Part shown: positions 11,314-23,500 of the stretch, one piece after another | Position numbering within the stretch: position 1 is the stretch's first letter | How the letters are laid out: each line of letters begins with the position of its first letter | Assembly (NCBI GenBank): GCA_016758965.1 | Contig: JAEPRB010000090.1 | Span: 1-64,000 of the forward strand | Source: Circinella minor | Lineage: Eukaryota > Mucoromycota > Mucoromycetes > Mucorales > Lichtheimiaceae | Direction of reading: 5' to 3' | DNA length: 64,000 nt | Notes under the pieces: generated by a model | Seen by the model: only the letters and a program-made list of their open reading frames with translations | What the model was told of the DNA's origin: nothing | Databases searched by the model: none | Made by a program: the position numbers and the translations under genes

Positions 11314-11755
11314 GGGAATTGCTACGGACACCCCAAAAACATACTATATTAAGTAATTTCAGCCCTTACGGACACCTCATTTTTATATTTTTTCAAGGGC
11401 ACAGAACAAATTGATATAATCACATCGTATCCAGCCATTTATACACTAAATATACAACTATTATCGTTATACGACTTATAAATGCGATGTTTATGAAACT
11501 TATATTATCAGCTATATTTCTTATGGCTTCTTACTATATTCATTATGTACACAAGTGGGAATCGTAGGCCTTATGAAAGCAAGACAAACAAGGGGTCATA
11601 TATATTTTTAATGTTACATATGAGCGGTCAAACAAGCGCTACGTATTGGTGTTGACAACGCTGTTACTATAGTTTATATGGTCTAAGAGCTTATTGATAA
11701 CTATTTATTCGTGGAGTGTCGGTAAGCAAAATATGGGGTGTCCGTACCAATTCCC
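11314..11755. mobile_element. Mutator-like MITE, copy 1
   Basis: A 442-bp element with terminal inverted repeats of about 22 bp (GGGAATTGCTACGGACACCC at the left; GGGTGTCCGTACCAATTCCC read at the right). It is flanked by a perfect 9-bp direct repeat TTCAGGAAA at 11305-11313 and 11756-11764. A 9-bp target duplication is characteristic of Mutator-like (MULE) transposition. There is no coding capacity. The ACGGACAC motif recurs inside both ends. A diverged second copy lies at 37406-37870. Confidence 0.9.
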
Positions 11756-12070
11756 TTCAGGAAAAGTATAATACACACTTTTATTTCATCTTCTTTAGCA
11801 ACGTGACTTACATTTTATATTCTTTTTCTACTATTTACATATTATTCAAATAACACTGACTAACAAAATGATTTTAAAATATTGAATAGTTGATAAAAGT
11901 CATTCAGAAAACATACAAATCAAGCTGTATTAGCTCCTTTAAAAATAAAGATTTTCAAGAACTCAAATTACTAGAACCTGCCGGATTAGTGTGTTTTATG
12001 CGCTAAACTTCAAAATAAACTGTTTGGCCAACATATATTTCTTAGACTAGGAAACTCATCTGAATACATA

Positions 12071-12417
12071 CAGTCAAGCCCCGCTTTTGCACCTCCCGCT
12101 TTTCCAAATCTCTCGGTCCTGCACCATTTGTTTTTGGAAATGTTAAAAATACTTAATGAAATCGCAACTTGCAACTTGTATCAAGATTTTTGGGCGAGTT
12201 GCGCTAATCGGGAGTAAACTATACTATAATTCAGCAATTGTGTATAGTATTCTTCTGAATCATTATTCAAATAGAGAAATTCCAACATGTCAGCAAAGCA
12301 TAATTGATGAGATGCTGTTTTTAAATATTTATATTAAGTCTCGCTTGTTGGAAGTCTTTGGTTCTGCAACGAAAAACCAGAAAATCTCAGGTGTACAAAT
12401 AACCCGTGGGTTGACTG
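12071..12417. mobile_element. pogo/Tigger-like MITE
   Basis: The left end reads CAGTCAAGCCCCGCTTTTGC. The right end, read inward, is CAGTCAACCCACGG, so about 13 bp are shared with two mismatches. It is flanked by TA on both sides (12069-12070 and 12418-12419), the target duplication of Tc1/mariner/pogo elements. CAGT termini followed by a GC-rich CGCTTTT segment are typical of Tigger-type ends. At 347 bp it is too small for a transposase; the open frame across it (12156-12431) shows no transposase motif. Confidence 0.65.
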
Positions 12418-14840
12418 TATTGTATTCTTAAAAACTACTGACACAATAAAATCAATGTATAATATAACTTCATAAGTGCGAATATTACTCCCGTTAATGT
12501 TTCAACCCCCCTACTTATATTAAAAGTGAAATAAAAGAGAATCTGAAAGTTAACGGAAATGAAATTAACAGGATCCACTGTATTTTAACTTGTCTTATAT
12601 ATTTCAGTTGCATCTTCAACGTGATTGATATCAGAAGAGAGTTAGTTGCTTAGAAAATAATAGTGTGATCAAAACGACTACTACAGTAAAGAGCTCAAAA
12701 AGGATCATGAACCACGTTATATTTTTAAATAAACATACACGCATTATATTGTATCTTAACATCCAAAGAGATGTTTCGCTCAGTTTCAGATTTCAAATAC
12801 GTATAATGTAATAATTAGAATATAAGTTGTGTAAAAGCATGACATTCCTTGAAAGGAAGGGTTTACCCTGTTCTACAAAAAAAAACATTTTTTTCTTATA
12901 CGTATAAGCTTTCTTATATCAGTGGTAAGCTAATAACTGGTGATTAATTATATTTTACTGCTTGCCTAAAAGAAATGACTAAGGAAGGTATATAAATATA
13001 TTTTATGGTTATCAACACGAGGAGGCATTCTAAGGCATTCTACTAGGACTGGATACGTAGAAACAGTAACAGCTGCATATGTGGGAAAAGAAATAAAAAC
13101 GTATTGTTATTATTTTTGTCACCATGGCTGTATTGTACAGATCTTTCTGAGTTGTTATTTCACGTTCATATTTCTTAAACATTGAAGAACTTCCTGGTTT
13201 GATACTGTACATGGGCTATAATGGTAGCGTAAGACTGTCTGTCATGTAACATACCGGTGGATAATGCTGCTATTTTCTCCCGAAAAGGTCAGTTTCCGCT
13301 TCAAAGTAATTACCATTTTGATGTTTTCTATAATAACAAATAATTGTATCATATACCTATTTTAAGAGGAAATTGATACGGACACACCACTCTATTTCTA
13401 ACTTTGAGCTTGCTACATTGTACGACAAACAAAAGTATAACTATAGAGACTGAGTGGTAATATATTATAAGCATTAGAACTGAGATTTATTTTGTAAGTG
13501 AATTACGTATCAAGATAAATCTTCAATAATAACTATAAGATAAGACAGCCTGTGAATGCAGTTTAGTTGGAATCTCCACAGAAGAAATAATGTGCTGCAT
13601 ATAAATTATAAAAAATATATATATAAAACGTTATTATATAGAAAAAAAGCCAAAGAAAAAAAGTAAGTGAAATGAAAAAATGAAAAAAAAAGCAAGAGAA
13701 TAAGAATGAAGCCAAAAAAAATATCATATAAAAAAAGGAAAGTCTAGATGGTTTTAGTTAAAAACTACTGGGTCTTCGTTGTGTGCAGTGTTTTCATTGT
13801 CTCTCCTTTCTACTGATAATAGCTACTTATCGTTAGTGATATACCAAGTGGCCAAGATATATCTACCCAATATCAATAATTACATTGGCCTAAAAAAAAT
13901 CTCATTATTCTATTAATTTTACTTTTTTTTTGAAATTTAATGATGTCCACATGGCATTCCACAAGATTGTACGCAAATTCTCTTCCGGTTTGTTATACTG
14001 ATTGTTGGATGTTTTTTTTTTCCTTTTGTAATTTTTATTTTGTTTAAATTGAGCGAGAAAGTGATTATGGTGAATTTGTCTTCTTCAATTGGATATCGAA
14101 GTGAATGTCGAAGTATTCTAAATAGAACTATTAAGGTACAATGTGGTGCATAGGAAATATTGAACAGTCATTAGAATTAGTTGTAAAGCAAGTAATTAAG
14201 TAATATAAGCGAGATAGGCTAGTTAAAATAGACAAAGTAGTTCATATAGCCAATTTTGAAAAAAACACCCTTTGCTTGTTTTACAATACCACTTATATTG
14301 TGTAACCTAAGGTGGGCGGCGAAGTACACAAAAAGTTGGAAATCTATCTGAAAAAACACACCACTCTTTTATAAGCAACAAGTCGATGTTATTATGTCAT
14401 ATTTCAAGATGTATTTATTGGCATTATCAAATTTGTTTAATTCATTATATATATATCACCAGGTATAGGTCGTGTAAAACGATGATTTAAGTCTAAATAA
14501 ACCAAACATTTTAAAGCTTCTTTCAACGCTACAAATGATCGTTACTTGAGTTTATGAAGAATTACAAAAACCTAATTTAGTATCTTGTTGCATGGTAACT
14601 AATTATTAATAATTTATTGGAGTATTTAAGCGATATACATAATGGAGCAAGACTTGGGTTCGTACTGATTAAAGCTAACTTTCTATTGCTTTGAAAGGTC
14701 CCGTTTTTTTTGCTATTTTGCTTAAAAAAGCTACTATTCTTCAATGGCAATTGGCTATATATTGTAGTAATAAATTGGGGATTTTTTTGATCTATTAATT
14801 AAGAGAACGTGATTTTTTATAATCGCATTATTTTTATCAG
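12418..14840. other. Intergenic, gene-free, with one transposon-end fragment
   Basis: No convincing coding stretch. A solo sequence resembling the Mutator-like MITE end lies at 13368. Between 13,610 and 13,740 there is a run of A-rich low complexity. Confidence 0.5.
13368..13389. repeat. Solo end similar to the Mutator-like MITE
   Basis: GGAAATTGATACGGACACAC resembles the terminal repeat of the elements at 11314 and 37406, sharing the ATACGGACAC-type core. No matching opposite end is found within 500 bp, so this is a truncated or diverged element end. Confidence 0.5.
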
Positions 14841-15262
14841 TATTAATCAATTATCTTTACCAAATCCAGAATCATCATTAGAGGATAATAATGATAATAA
14901 TCCTAAATTTTACTTCAATATTGATTCAGAAAATGAGTATAATGACTTAGTAATTATAGATAATGAGTTTATTACGTAGAAAGAGATTTAGATGGTATTC
15001 GAGCCCTACATTCTAACTGTTTTGACTCTAAAAATGAGAAACAAGACAATCCTAATAATACTGGTTCTTATTTAGTATTACAAGAGATGAGAAGGTAAAA
15101 CAATATATGGCGAAAATTCATTCAAAAAAGGCAAGTGTAGAATATACTGTACACGAACTTCGCAAGAACAATGGCATTGTTACAGAAGTTTTTTTTAAAA
15201 AAGGAAACTCGATGATCATCGTTTTTTTAGGTTACACTAAATTCCAAGGGTCAGGAGTTTAA
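14841..15262 (+). pseudogene. Coding relic of unknown family
   Basis: After an acceptor-like TTTTTATCAG the frame reads LSLPNPESSLEDNNDNN and continues acidic to a stop near 14977. Shifted by one base it continues as VERDLDGIRALHSNCFDS up to a stop near 15095. Shifted again it runs VKQYMAKIHSKKASVEY and VHELRKNNGIVTEVFFKKG to a stop at 15260-15262. Three consecutive protein-like stretches in successive frames over 420 bp indicate a decayed gene. I do not recognise the family; a transposon origin is possible. Confidence 0.4.
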
Positions 15263-15799
15263 AAACATGCATGCTCGTCATCTAAGAGTAGAAAACAGTG
15301 TTGCAAAGGACATGTAAAACATTACTCTAGAAATTACTAGAATTTTTTTTTTTTAGAGAAAAAATAAGAACAGTGGAAAAATAAAGCCGATAGCGTTATT
15401 TTTAAAGCTTGACGTAATTTAATCATCAAAATTCAAGTCAGCTGTTACAGAAAGAGAAGTCGATAGAAATAAAAGCATGCATAGATTAATGGTACATAAA
15501 ATTCAAATTATTACGTATTATGCAAAAATAGAAAATTATACATATAAAGAATATATTCAGGCTTATTATTTACATGATAATGACATTGATGTTTTGATTG
15601 GGAATTAATATAAGCTAAGAAGGGGAGGGGAAAAGATAATAAAAAAAAAGACATAATATGCAAGAAAAGTGAATGGATGAAAAAAAAAAAGATTGAAAGA
15701 ATTGTGTCAAAAGGGTGATGGGGTTATTACTATGCTATTTACTACTATAAAAAATTTGTACACAAGATATGGTATAAGGTCGGCTACATATAATTCTTT
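15263..15799. other. 3' flank of the bZIP gene
   Basis: Contains AT-rich DNA and the likely polyadenylation region of the minus-strand bZIP gene (A/T runs near 15,640-15,720). No gene seen. Confidence 0.5.
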
Positions 15800-17055
15800 T
15801 TAAAAAGTTTCTGGAGATGACCGATGTGAAGATGAAAGAGGAGATGATGATGATGATGGAAACCCAGTATTTGTTTGATATTGATTCTCAGGATAATTCA
15901 TTAATTCAGAAACGGTGTCGGCAGCAGCTGCAGCAGTAGAAGTACGACTATTATTTCCCAATGTAAGTCTGGCAGATGAACGTTGCAAATATGTTTGCTA
16001 TTATAATAAAATAAATAAATATACATATTCTTGATTAATCAAACAAATTAAGAAGTAATTACAAAAAAAATTCTTTTCTTTTTGAGTTATAATAACTTAC
16101 CACCATAGTGCAATTACAGTCACTATGGGTCAATAATTGGTTACGTAAGAACATGCTTTCTTCACGTAAATGAGCCAAACAATCTTGTAGCTCTTTATTT
16201 CGAGACGAAACTTGTTCGGATCGGATTTCAAGATCCTGCATCCATTTCTTCTTCTTTTGACGACATTTTGATGCTAAAAAATAGTAAACGATAAGAAAAA
16301 AAAGTTAAATATGTATTTTAATTAATAATATTTGTTGTAGTAAATAAAGGGGAAAAAGAAGAAAGAAGGGACAACATGGATGGCACATACCAGCGACTCT
16401 GTTACGTTCAAGTAACTTTTTACGCTGTTCATCTTCCTCTTCGTCCTCATCAAAATGCTCAGATGCTCGACGTTTACGACCAACTGTTGTTGAAGCTATT
16501 GTAGTAGTAGATTTTGGTGGTGATGGAGGGAGCTCGAGCTGTTGCGTTGTTGATATAGTATTCATGGTACTAGTTTGAAGAGGAAGCCGCGACGAAATGT
16601 TGGTGCTAATAGTAGGAGTACTAGTAGTAACAGTAGCGTTGCTGGTGGCAAAAGGAGACTGATCAAATGACGATGGAATAGCAGGTGGAGTTAGAGGTTG
16701 ACGGTATTGTTGTTTCATTGTTGGAATCAAGAGTACTTGACTAGGATAGTAAGGTGCGGTAAAAACATGTTGTGCATAAGGGTGTTGCTCAGAAGGATTA
16801 CTATGCTGAGTAGACCACGGAGGTGTTAGTGGCATACAACGGTTACTATTGTTGACCGGATCTTCATTAACAGGTGGAAAGTATCCAGCAGCATTGCATT
16901 CCAAGAGGAATCGGGTGGATGTATTCAAAGGTGGTTGTTCTGAAAATCGCGTAACAAAAATAAATAATCCGGAGAGTTAATAATCAAAGATTTTAACGTT
17001 GGTTGTAGTCTGAACGGAATATTTCTTTTTTTTTTCTTTTTTTACCTGCATTCAT
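15800..17055 (-). CDS. ATF/CREB-type bZIP transcription factor
   Basis: Exons on the minus strand are 17055-17046, 16939-16391, 16273-16101 and 15997-15800, giving 309 residues with matching phases. The basic region is split by an intron exactly inside it: ERNRVA then ASKCRQKKKKW. Together they give the RNRxAAxKCRQ-type signature of Atf1/ATF2/CREB proteins, which bind CRE-like TGACGTCA sites as dimers. The leucine zipper follows with L at heptad spacing (DLEIRSEQVSSRNKELQDCL and on). The N-terminal half is rich in P/S/T/Q, as in activation domains, with an acidic stretch EDEEEDE just before the basic region; the tail is Ser-rich. The first exon has only 10 coding bases (ATGAATGCAG). In fungi this family usually serves stress responses downstream of a Hog1/Sty1-type MAP kinase; that role is inferred. 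Divergent with the forkhead gene. Confidence 0.88.
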
Positions 17056-17910
17056 AGTGAAATTATTTTTGAAAGCAAATGGTTATTTTGATTCAACTTT
17101 TTGTCCAATGTATGTTGTCAAAAAAAAGGTAGTAAGAATACAAAAGAAGAAAAAGAGATAAAGAAATAAAGAGAAAAAAGAAGCAAAGAAAAAAACCAGA
17201 ACGAATTTATATTTCTTTTCTACTAAATATATATATATATATATGCTGGGGTAAAGTTCGCTTCTTGTGGGGGGAATTTAGTGTGTCCGCGCGCGTTTGG
17301 TAAATTCGGGATTTGGGGGGACATTTGCTGCATTAGAATTGAGATTTCTGGTGCTCCCATGATGTAATTGGGTTTGTGAATTTGGATAGAGAGAAATCGA
17401 AGATTTCCTTTTGTAGGTCTGTGCTGATATCATGACAGCTCAATGAACATCGTTTTGCCTTTCCCCCCAAAGGTAAAAGAGTCCCCGAGGCGCCTCTTTG
17501 CTATTACTGCTATTACAATAGCACTGAAATAAAAAAAATACTCGTATTATATTTCTCATATATTCAACAACTGACTGGAGAAGACGGCTGCTGATACTTT
17601 TTGTATATATAATTTCCGTTTAAAAAAGAACGTTAGATTGAATAATACGAGAAATACTGGCAGACAAAAGAGACTTATATATAAATATCGCCGTAGTTTT
17701 TTTTTTCTAAAAGGCTTTTTTCTTATTTTCTTTTTCTCACTCGTTATCGGAATTTGTAGTAAGTGCGCTACCATTTTAATGTTGGGGGAAGGGAGAAGGA
17801 AAAAGACGAAGAAGAGTATTGAGGCGATTTGTGGTGTATGTAAGAAAAAAAAGGGATGCCTTATTAATTGATTTAAGTAATCTATCAAAAAGAAAAAAGA
17901 ATAGCAAATC
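17056..17910. promoter_or_regulatory. Shared divergent promoter of bZIP and forkhead genes
   Basis: 855 bp separate the two start codons, pointing away from each other. It contains a (TA)n tract near 17,230, a GC-rich island CCGCGCGCG (about 17,288) and long purine and pyrimidine runs near both starts. Two open frames here are low-complexity and lack protein features. No TGACGTCA-type CRE was seen. Confidence 0.55.
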
Positions 17911-19384
17911 ATGGCACAACAAACCACATCAGTCTCTCATGTCACCAATGCAGTTCCTAAAGATGAAAAAGTTTTCCCACCTACATGGAAGACGGAGCAT
18001 TATATTCATCATCAGCCAACTGATCCATCAGCATTACAACAACAGCAACAAACTAATTTTTCACCTTACTATGCAGCATCAACGGCGGCAGCAGCGGCAG
18101 CAGCAGCTGCTGCTGCTGCTTCTAATAATAACAGTAATAACGGTGGTTTTCGAGTACGTCAACATCCTCCTCCATCTTATCTTCAACAACAGCAATACCA
18201 CATGCCTTCTCAAGCCCCTCCTCCACATCCACAAGGAAACACTCAACATCACAATACCCAATACTACTACCCAAACTATTCCCACGGATACCTACAACAA
18301 AATATGATGGAGCCACAGCCACCGCAGCAACAAGCCCCGCAACCAGCTCAACAACAACATATAATGAACCGGCCTGTGCGCAAAAGAAGACGTCCCCCAC
18401 ACTCATATGCGTCATTGATTGCACAGGCTATCTTGACATCGCCTGAACAGCGATTAACTCTCCGGGAAATATATGAATGGATTCAAACTCGATACCCTAA
18501 CCTATACGAAGCTAACGAAACTGGATGGCAGGTGTGTATAACATTTTCTTCTCGTTCTTTTACATGTACATATAGTACCGGATAATTTTCTCTATCTGGT
18601 TTGCTTTTTTATTTTCTACGTTTTTCTCATACACAAAAGAAACAAAAAAAAAAAAAACATGAAATTTTTTTAGAATACCATACGACATAATCTCTCATTG
18701 AATCGATGTTTTATGAAACTTCCGCGGACCCAACAAGATGGTAATCGTAATAAAGGAAGTAAAGGTGGATACTGGGCTGTTGATATTGATAAATTGAGCC
18801 ATACGAATTTTGGTCGACAAATCATTGATTCTGGGTTTCTGGGTAATTTGGAATACTGGCAACAGCAACAAACTTTAGAAGAACAACGTCAACGGCATCG
18901 ATCTTCATATAGAGCATTTGATATAACTACAACAACTAACAATGACAATAGCCATCATTCATCACAACAACAGCAACAACAACAACAACAGGTGGATGAT
19001 TTTGATTTCGATAATTTAGTAGCACCACCCCCTCCTCAATCAAATGATCAACAAGATGCTACGCGTATGTATACGGATGAAAGTGACAGGTCGTTTCTGA
19101 CACGTATCAAACGTCCATTGTCGGCCTTATCATCCTCATTCAATACAAGCACAACAAAAACAAGTTCGGTCCGAGATTCCATGTCACCTGGATCGACCAC
19201 ATCGAGTAGCATGAGTACACCCATGTTACCCTCCTCTCATGCTAATAATAGTAATACAGCTACCACAGCTACCACAACAAATAACAATAATAATGCTCTT
19301 AAGTTTGAATTAACTCATCACCACCCAAATGATAATCCACTGATGAATCCGTCTCTTATGCGTGTTAATAATATCATCAATTGA
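17911..19384 (+). CDS. Forkhead (FOX) transcription factor
   Basis: Two exons, 17911-18531 and 18674-19384, join in phase 0 to 443 residues. The forkhead winged-helix DNA-binding domain spans about residues 158-245. It starts RRRPPHSYASLIAQAI, has the recognition-helix motif NTIRHNLSLNRCF right after the intron, and ends at the wing GSKGGYWAVD. The intron splits the domain just before the recognition helix, between GWQ and NTIRH. The N-terminal 150 residues are Q/P/H-rich with a run of 14 alanines at about residue 58. The C-terminal half has Q, T and N runs and Ser-rich segments, typical of activation regions. Basic KRRR before the domain probably acts as nuclear localisation signal. The fungal relatives (Fkh/Hcm1/Sep1 types) regulate cell-cycle or developmental genes; which subgroup this belongs to cannot be decided here. 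Confidence 0.93.
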
Positions 19385-20226
19385 GTACCTATTCAACTGC
19401 TACAACACTTTATATAATATATGCATAAAATCTATTCTATTTTTTAGATCTTCCTTGAGAGATGTTTTTTTTAGTATATAATGATTCAGCTTTTTTTTTT
19501 TATAATATTACTAATAATCCTTTACTACCAACCGTAATATCTATTTCCTCCTTTCTACTTAACTGCTAGTGTAATCATTCCCCCTTTTTTTTACTTTGTT
19601 GTTTTAGTTAAGTTTATAAACATTAAAATGTTCGGGTTTTCAGAATATTTTTTTTTATTTGCTCTCATTTTTTATGATGATGATAGCGGTGGTGAAATAA
19701 AACTTTAGTGAGAAAAAAACGCACTAAAAACTATAAATTGTATTATTCCCGATTTAGTTGCGGTGATAGAAAGTCGATGAAGGATATAGAAATATAACAA
19801 TAGGTAAAGCACAAGAATGACGATTTACCATGTATTTCAATGTATAACAACAAAGAACACCATTACTGACGACACTTTCAATTTATTTTCAGCTCTTTTG
19901 TTGTTATCATTTAGGAAGCACGAAAAAAAAAACAGTGCGGCTAAGGAACCCAGTGTTTTTCATTTTGTATGATATGTGATACAGTATCAGTTCGCTGTAT
20001 CGCGGAATAATACTCATGATAAATAAAGAAAATGCCTTTTTCTGTTTATCTATTTATCTCGTGTAAATTATATACAAAGTATCTATCATATAATTATTGT
20101 TACAAGCAGGATCCTTACTCATTTTTTTCTCAAAGCATCGGATAAAGCGAAATAGACATTTATTTGGTCTAGTAAATTCTCTGTGATTACAATAATCTTT
20201 TGCGGGACTGAACCCTACCGTGGGTT
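19385..20226. other. 3' flank of the forkhead gene
   Basis: AT-rich with T runs and AATAAA-type motifs (for example near 20,020) suitable for 3' processing. No further gene seen. Confidence 0.5.
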
Positions 20227-20574
20227 TTAACTACTGATAGTTATCGACCTGTCATCAAAGAATTTAGCAGGATCATTGTAATACCATCGGTGAAGTTTAC
20301 TAATAAAGATTCTAGTAGTAGCATCCAAAACGTTACTATTGTTGCGCGTCAATTTCAGAATCTTTATGATTCGTCATGTGGATTCAGGAGTATAGCATCA
20401 TTTATCCCGAAAAAGAGAGAGTTACGGAGATCGGGACCCATGCTCTTGTTAGCTCCATAACTGTAAATTAAATACAAACAAACAGAATTCATATGAAACA
20501 CTACTCACTCAGCAAAAAGAAGTGTTTTCTAAGCAATGCTGATGTAGGGCATGTCAATGTACTCTTTAGCAGCA
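20227..20574 (-). pseudogene. Coding relic of unknown family
   Basis: Minus-strand pieces: AAKEYIDMPYISIA followed by an in-frame TAG and KTLLFA, then a clean intron (GTGAGT donor near 20,515; TTTACAG acceptor near 20,463). The next exon reads YGANKSMGPDLRNSLFFG and continues to a stop. After a one-base shift come LKLTRNNSNVLDATTRIFIS and LHRWYYNDPAKFFDDRS to a stop at 20227. One premature stop and one frame shift in otherwise smooth coding sequence point to a recently dead gene or transposon ORF. Family not recognised. Confidence 0.45.
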
Positions 20575-23500
20575 AACTACCATAATATAATTTGGGACAC
20601 TGACTATTAATACTATCGTTTTTTCCTAATGATTCGCGGCCAAATTATTATCCTGTGTTCATGTCATAGAAACATTTATATAAACATCTACAAAATTAAT
20701 AACGGTTTCTTTTTAGATTTTCTAGTGAAAAGAGATTTTTCGAGGGAATGGACAAAACAAGAAAATTGAAAATCGTGATCAGGATCAAATAGACAATGTT
20801 CTTTGGCAAATATTCGTACCACCAGTTAATAGATTATCTAAAATAGGAAAACAAGCAAAATATGAACCAAATTCAACTTACCTAACATATCTTTACCTAC
20901 AAAAATATTTCTGCTATTTTAGAAAAAAAGTCAAAACAAGTATTTAAGAGTTTTCTTACCGATTTTCTTACAATAGTTTTGGTTTTTCTACGTAAAAAGG
21001 ATTCTGTTCTGTCTTTGTAGTAAGAAAACTGTCCGTGCCCATTCATTAACTTTTTTTAGTTAATTACCCCCAAGGACGCAACTGGTAACACCAATAAACT
21101 ATTCACACGCCTTCAAAGAATTATATTTTATTATACATGCATACGTACACACAAACAAGAAATAAATGACACACGCCTTTCCCCCTGTATAAATTCTATT
21201 ATAAAATTGGGTTCCATTACTGTATTTATTAATTTTACGTTTCCGAACTCCCTAAAGCTTCCCCATGTTCTATATTGTCATTATTTTACTATTTGTTAAC
21301 TAAATGGAATCATTACACTACACTATTTAATTAGAATGACCATCATTATTATAGCACTACAACAACAAAAACAAAAGCAGATTGTCAAACAATGACCCTA
21401 TCAATATTATTTGATACGTAACGTGATAATGCTAAAGCTTTTCATCATTAGTTATGTGCTTTTATTGATGCCGTCGTAATAGCTGCAATACCCAGAAGAC
21501 CAGCAAAAAAAGAAAAAAAATATTTTTCTAGGCAGTATTTCTTAAATAAGAAATGCATTCTCATGATTCGGATTTACAGACGAGCCAAAAGTTTCATTTT
21601 GTGAAAAAACCCAAGTTTAACACTTTTTTTTTGGAAAATTATCATTGAATTCTTTGTGTAACAGAAAAATCATGCGGTTATTGTTCCATCTGCTACAAGT
21701 TAACATTCTCGGATTTTTGATAAACTGACAATCTTTATGCTAAACAATAGGTTATCTTATAGTCGCCCAAATTAAGAAATTTTGGGATTTTATTTTCCCA
21801 GAAAAAGGACAGATGCTTTTTCTCATGCATATTCGGAGGGTAGAAAAAAGAAATGTGATAAGTTAGAACGCAAATCATAACCGTCATCATGCAGCTTTAT
21901 AACGATAGAAGATATCATACAAGTCAGACTTGTTTAGTATCATTCTCCCACCATATTTAATCAACATTGATAAGAAGAAATAGTGTCCTGTTATTATTTT
22001 ATTTCCATAATAATTACTATACTAAAAACGACAAAAACTAAAATGAACTTGTACGTAAGAGTTGTTTTTCATCATAATTGGTTCAGCCCAATATTGTTGT
22101 CCGTGCATTTAATCAACATAGTTGTATAAAAATACTAACTTTATTTTCATGACGTGTATCTTGTCATCAACATACCAATGTTCGGGTAACACGCGTAAGT
22201 TGGATTTCTTTGTGCTTACATTGAATAGGATGTAACAGCGTATTTTGTTTTGTTAATGCCGCATTATGCATATCATTTCTCAAGATATTAAAAAATAGTC
22301 ATGTGTATGCTGATCTCTTTCGTCTCTTTTACATTTCATTACGAAAAATAGAGCACAGATGATATTTACAAACATTAAAATAAATAATATTTTCTCTTTT
22401 AAGCTAATGAGTATCATTTCTGGTTACCATCTGTTAATGAAAAAGTCATGTTGTCTCTTTCTATTGCTTATGTACTATTATTTTATTATGCATAATTTTT
22501 ATTGTTATAAAATGAATACTATATATAAAAACAGTATAGTAATGTTCCAGTGACGGATAATGATACGTGAATTATTAGCAATCATTAGATGGATATGGAA
22601 GCTAATATAAAAGCTGTTATTTGATTTAGTTATTGATTCTCTCGTTTTTTTAAGAGGTGTGGTGCACAAGTAGCTATGAGAAGAAGATAAACAAGGCAGC
22701 CCCTAAAAAAGCACAACTTTTTGTTTTGGGCCAATCCATAAATATTGAAAAAGTAGCCGTAGTTGTCATTCTTATGGGGTATATAAATTTACTTTTTAAT
22801 ATAATATTCTGTTTCAAAAAAACCTGTCATCATAATGGCGTATTTTTTTTATTATCAGATATGCTTTACACCAATATATATACATATATGTATTTACTTT
22901 ACGAAATATAATAATGAATTGGTTGCTTAATTTTTCGATTTTCGTGCTCTTCTAATCGTGTTCCAAAGGAGATATAGTTTTTTTTGCTAGTCCACTGAAA
23001 AAAGAAAAAGATCTATTAATAAAGCGAATGAACAAAAAAAGGCATGAGAAGGCGGTGGCCAGCTGTAAAAAAAGAAAGGGGAAAAGTGTCCCAGTTACTC
23101 TTGTCATCGTGAAAATCAGTAAAAAAAAATTCTGCTTATGATAACAAGATCCTTCGAAGTTCATGGACACTGGATGATAGTTTTAATGCAAACATCAATA
23201 AAAGTAGAATATATAGCATACTTTTTAAGACTGTCAGCAATAAGGAAAAAAAAGATTATCGGCTCTTATTATTTATAATCTGTTACATTAGTAATAGTTG
23301 GTAGCAATAGTACTTATTATCGTTATTATAGTCATTGGATCGGATAAGCCGGAAGCAAAATAAATAAATAAACTAGATTTATAACTTATCATAAAAAGTG
23401 TCCCAGCGTTCGGGTTTCTGTCAAATGAAAGACTAAAAATAATTTTCACTAGAGGCAAAGCACTGGAGCTCTTCCTGATGAAAAAATCGACCAAGGCAGT

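Noticed and set aside
12156..12431. 91-codon ORF spanning the pogo-like MITE
   Set aside because: It crosses the element end, has no transposase motifs and is not protein-like in composition.
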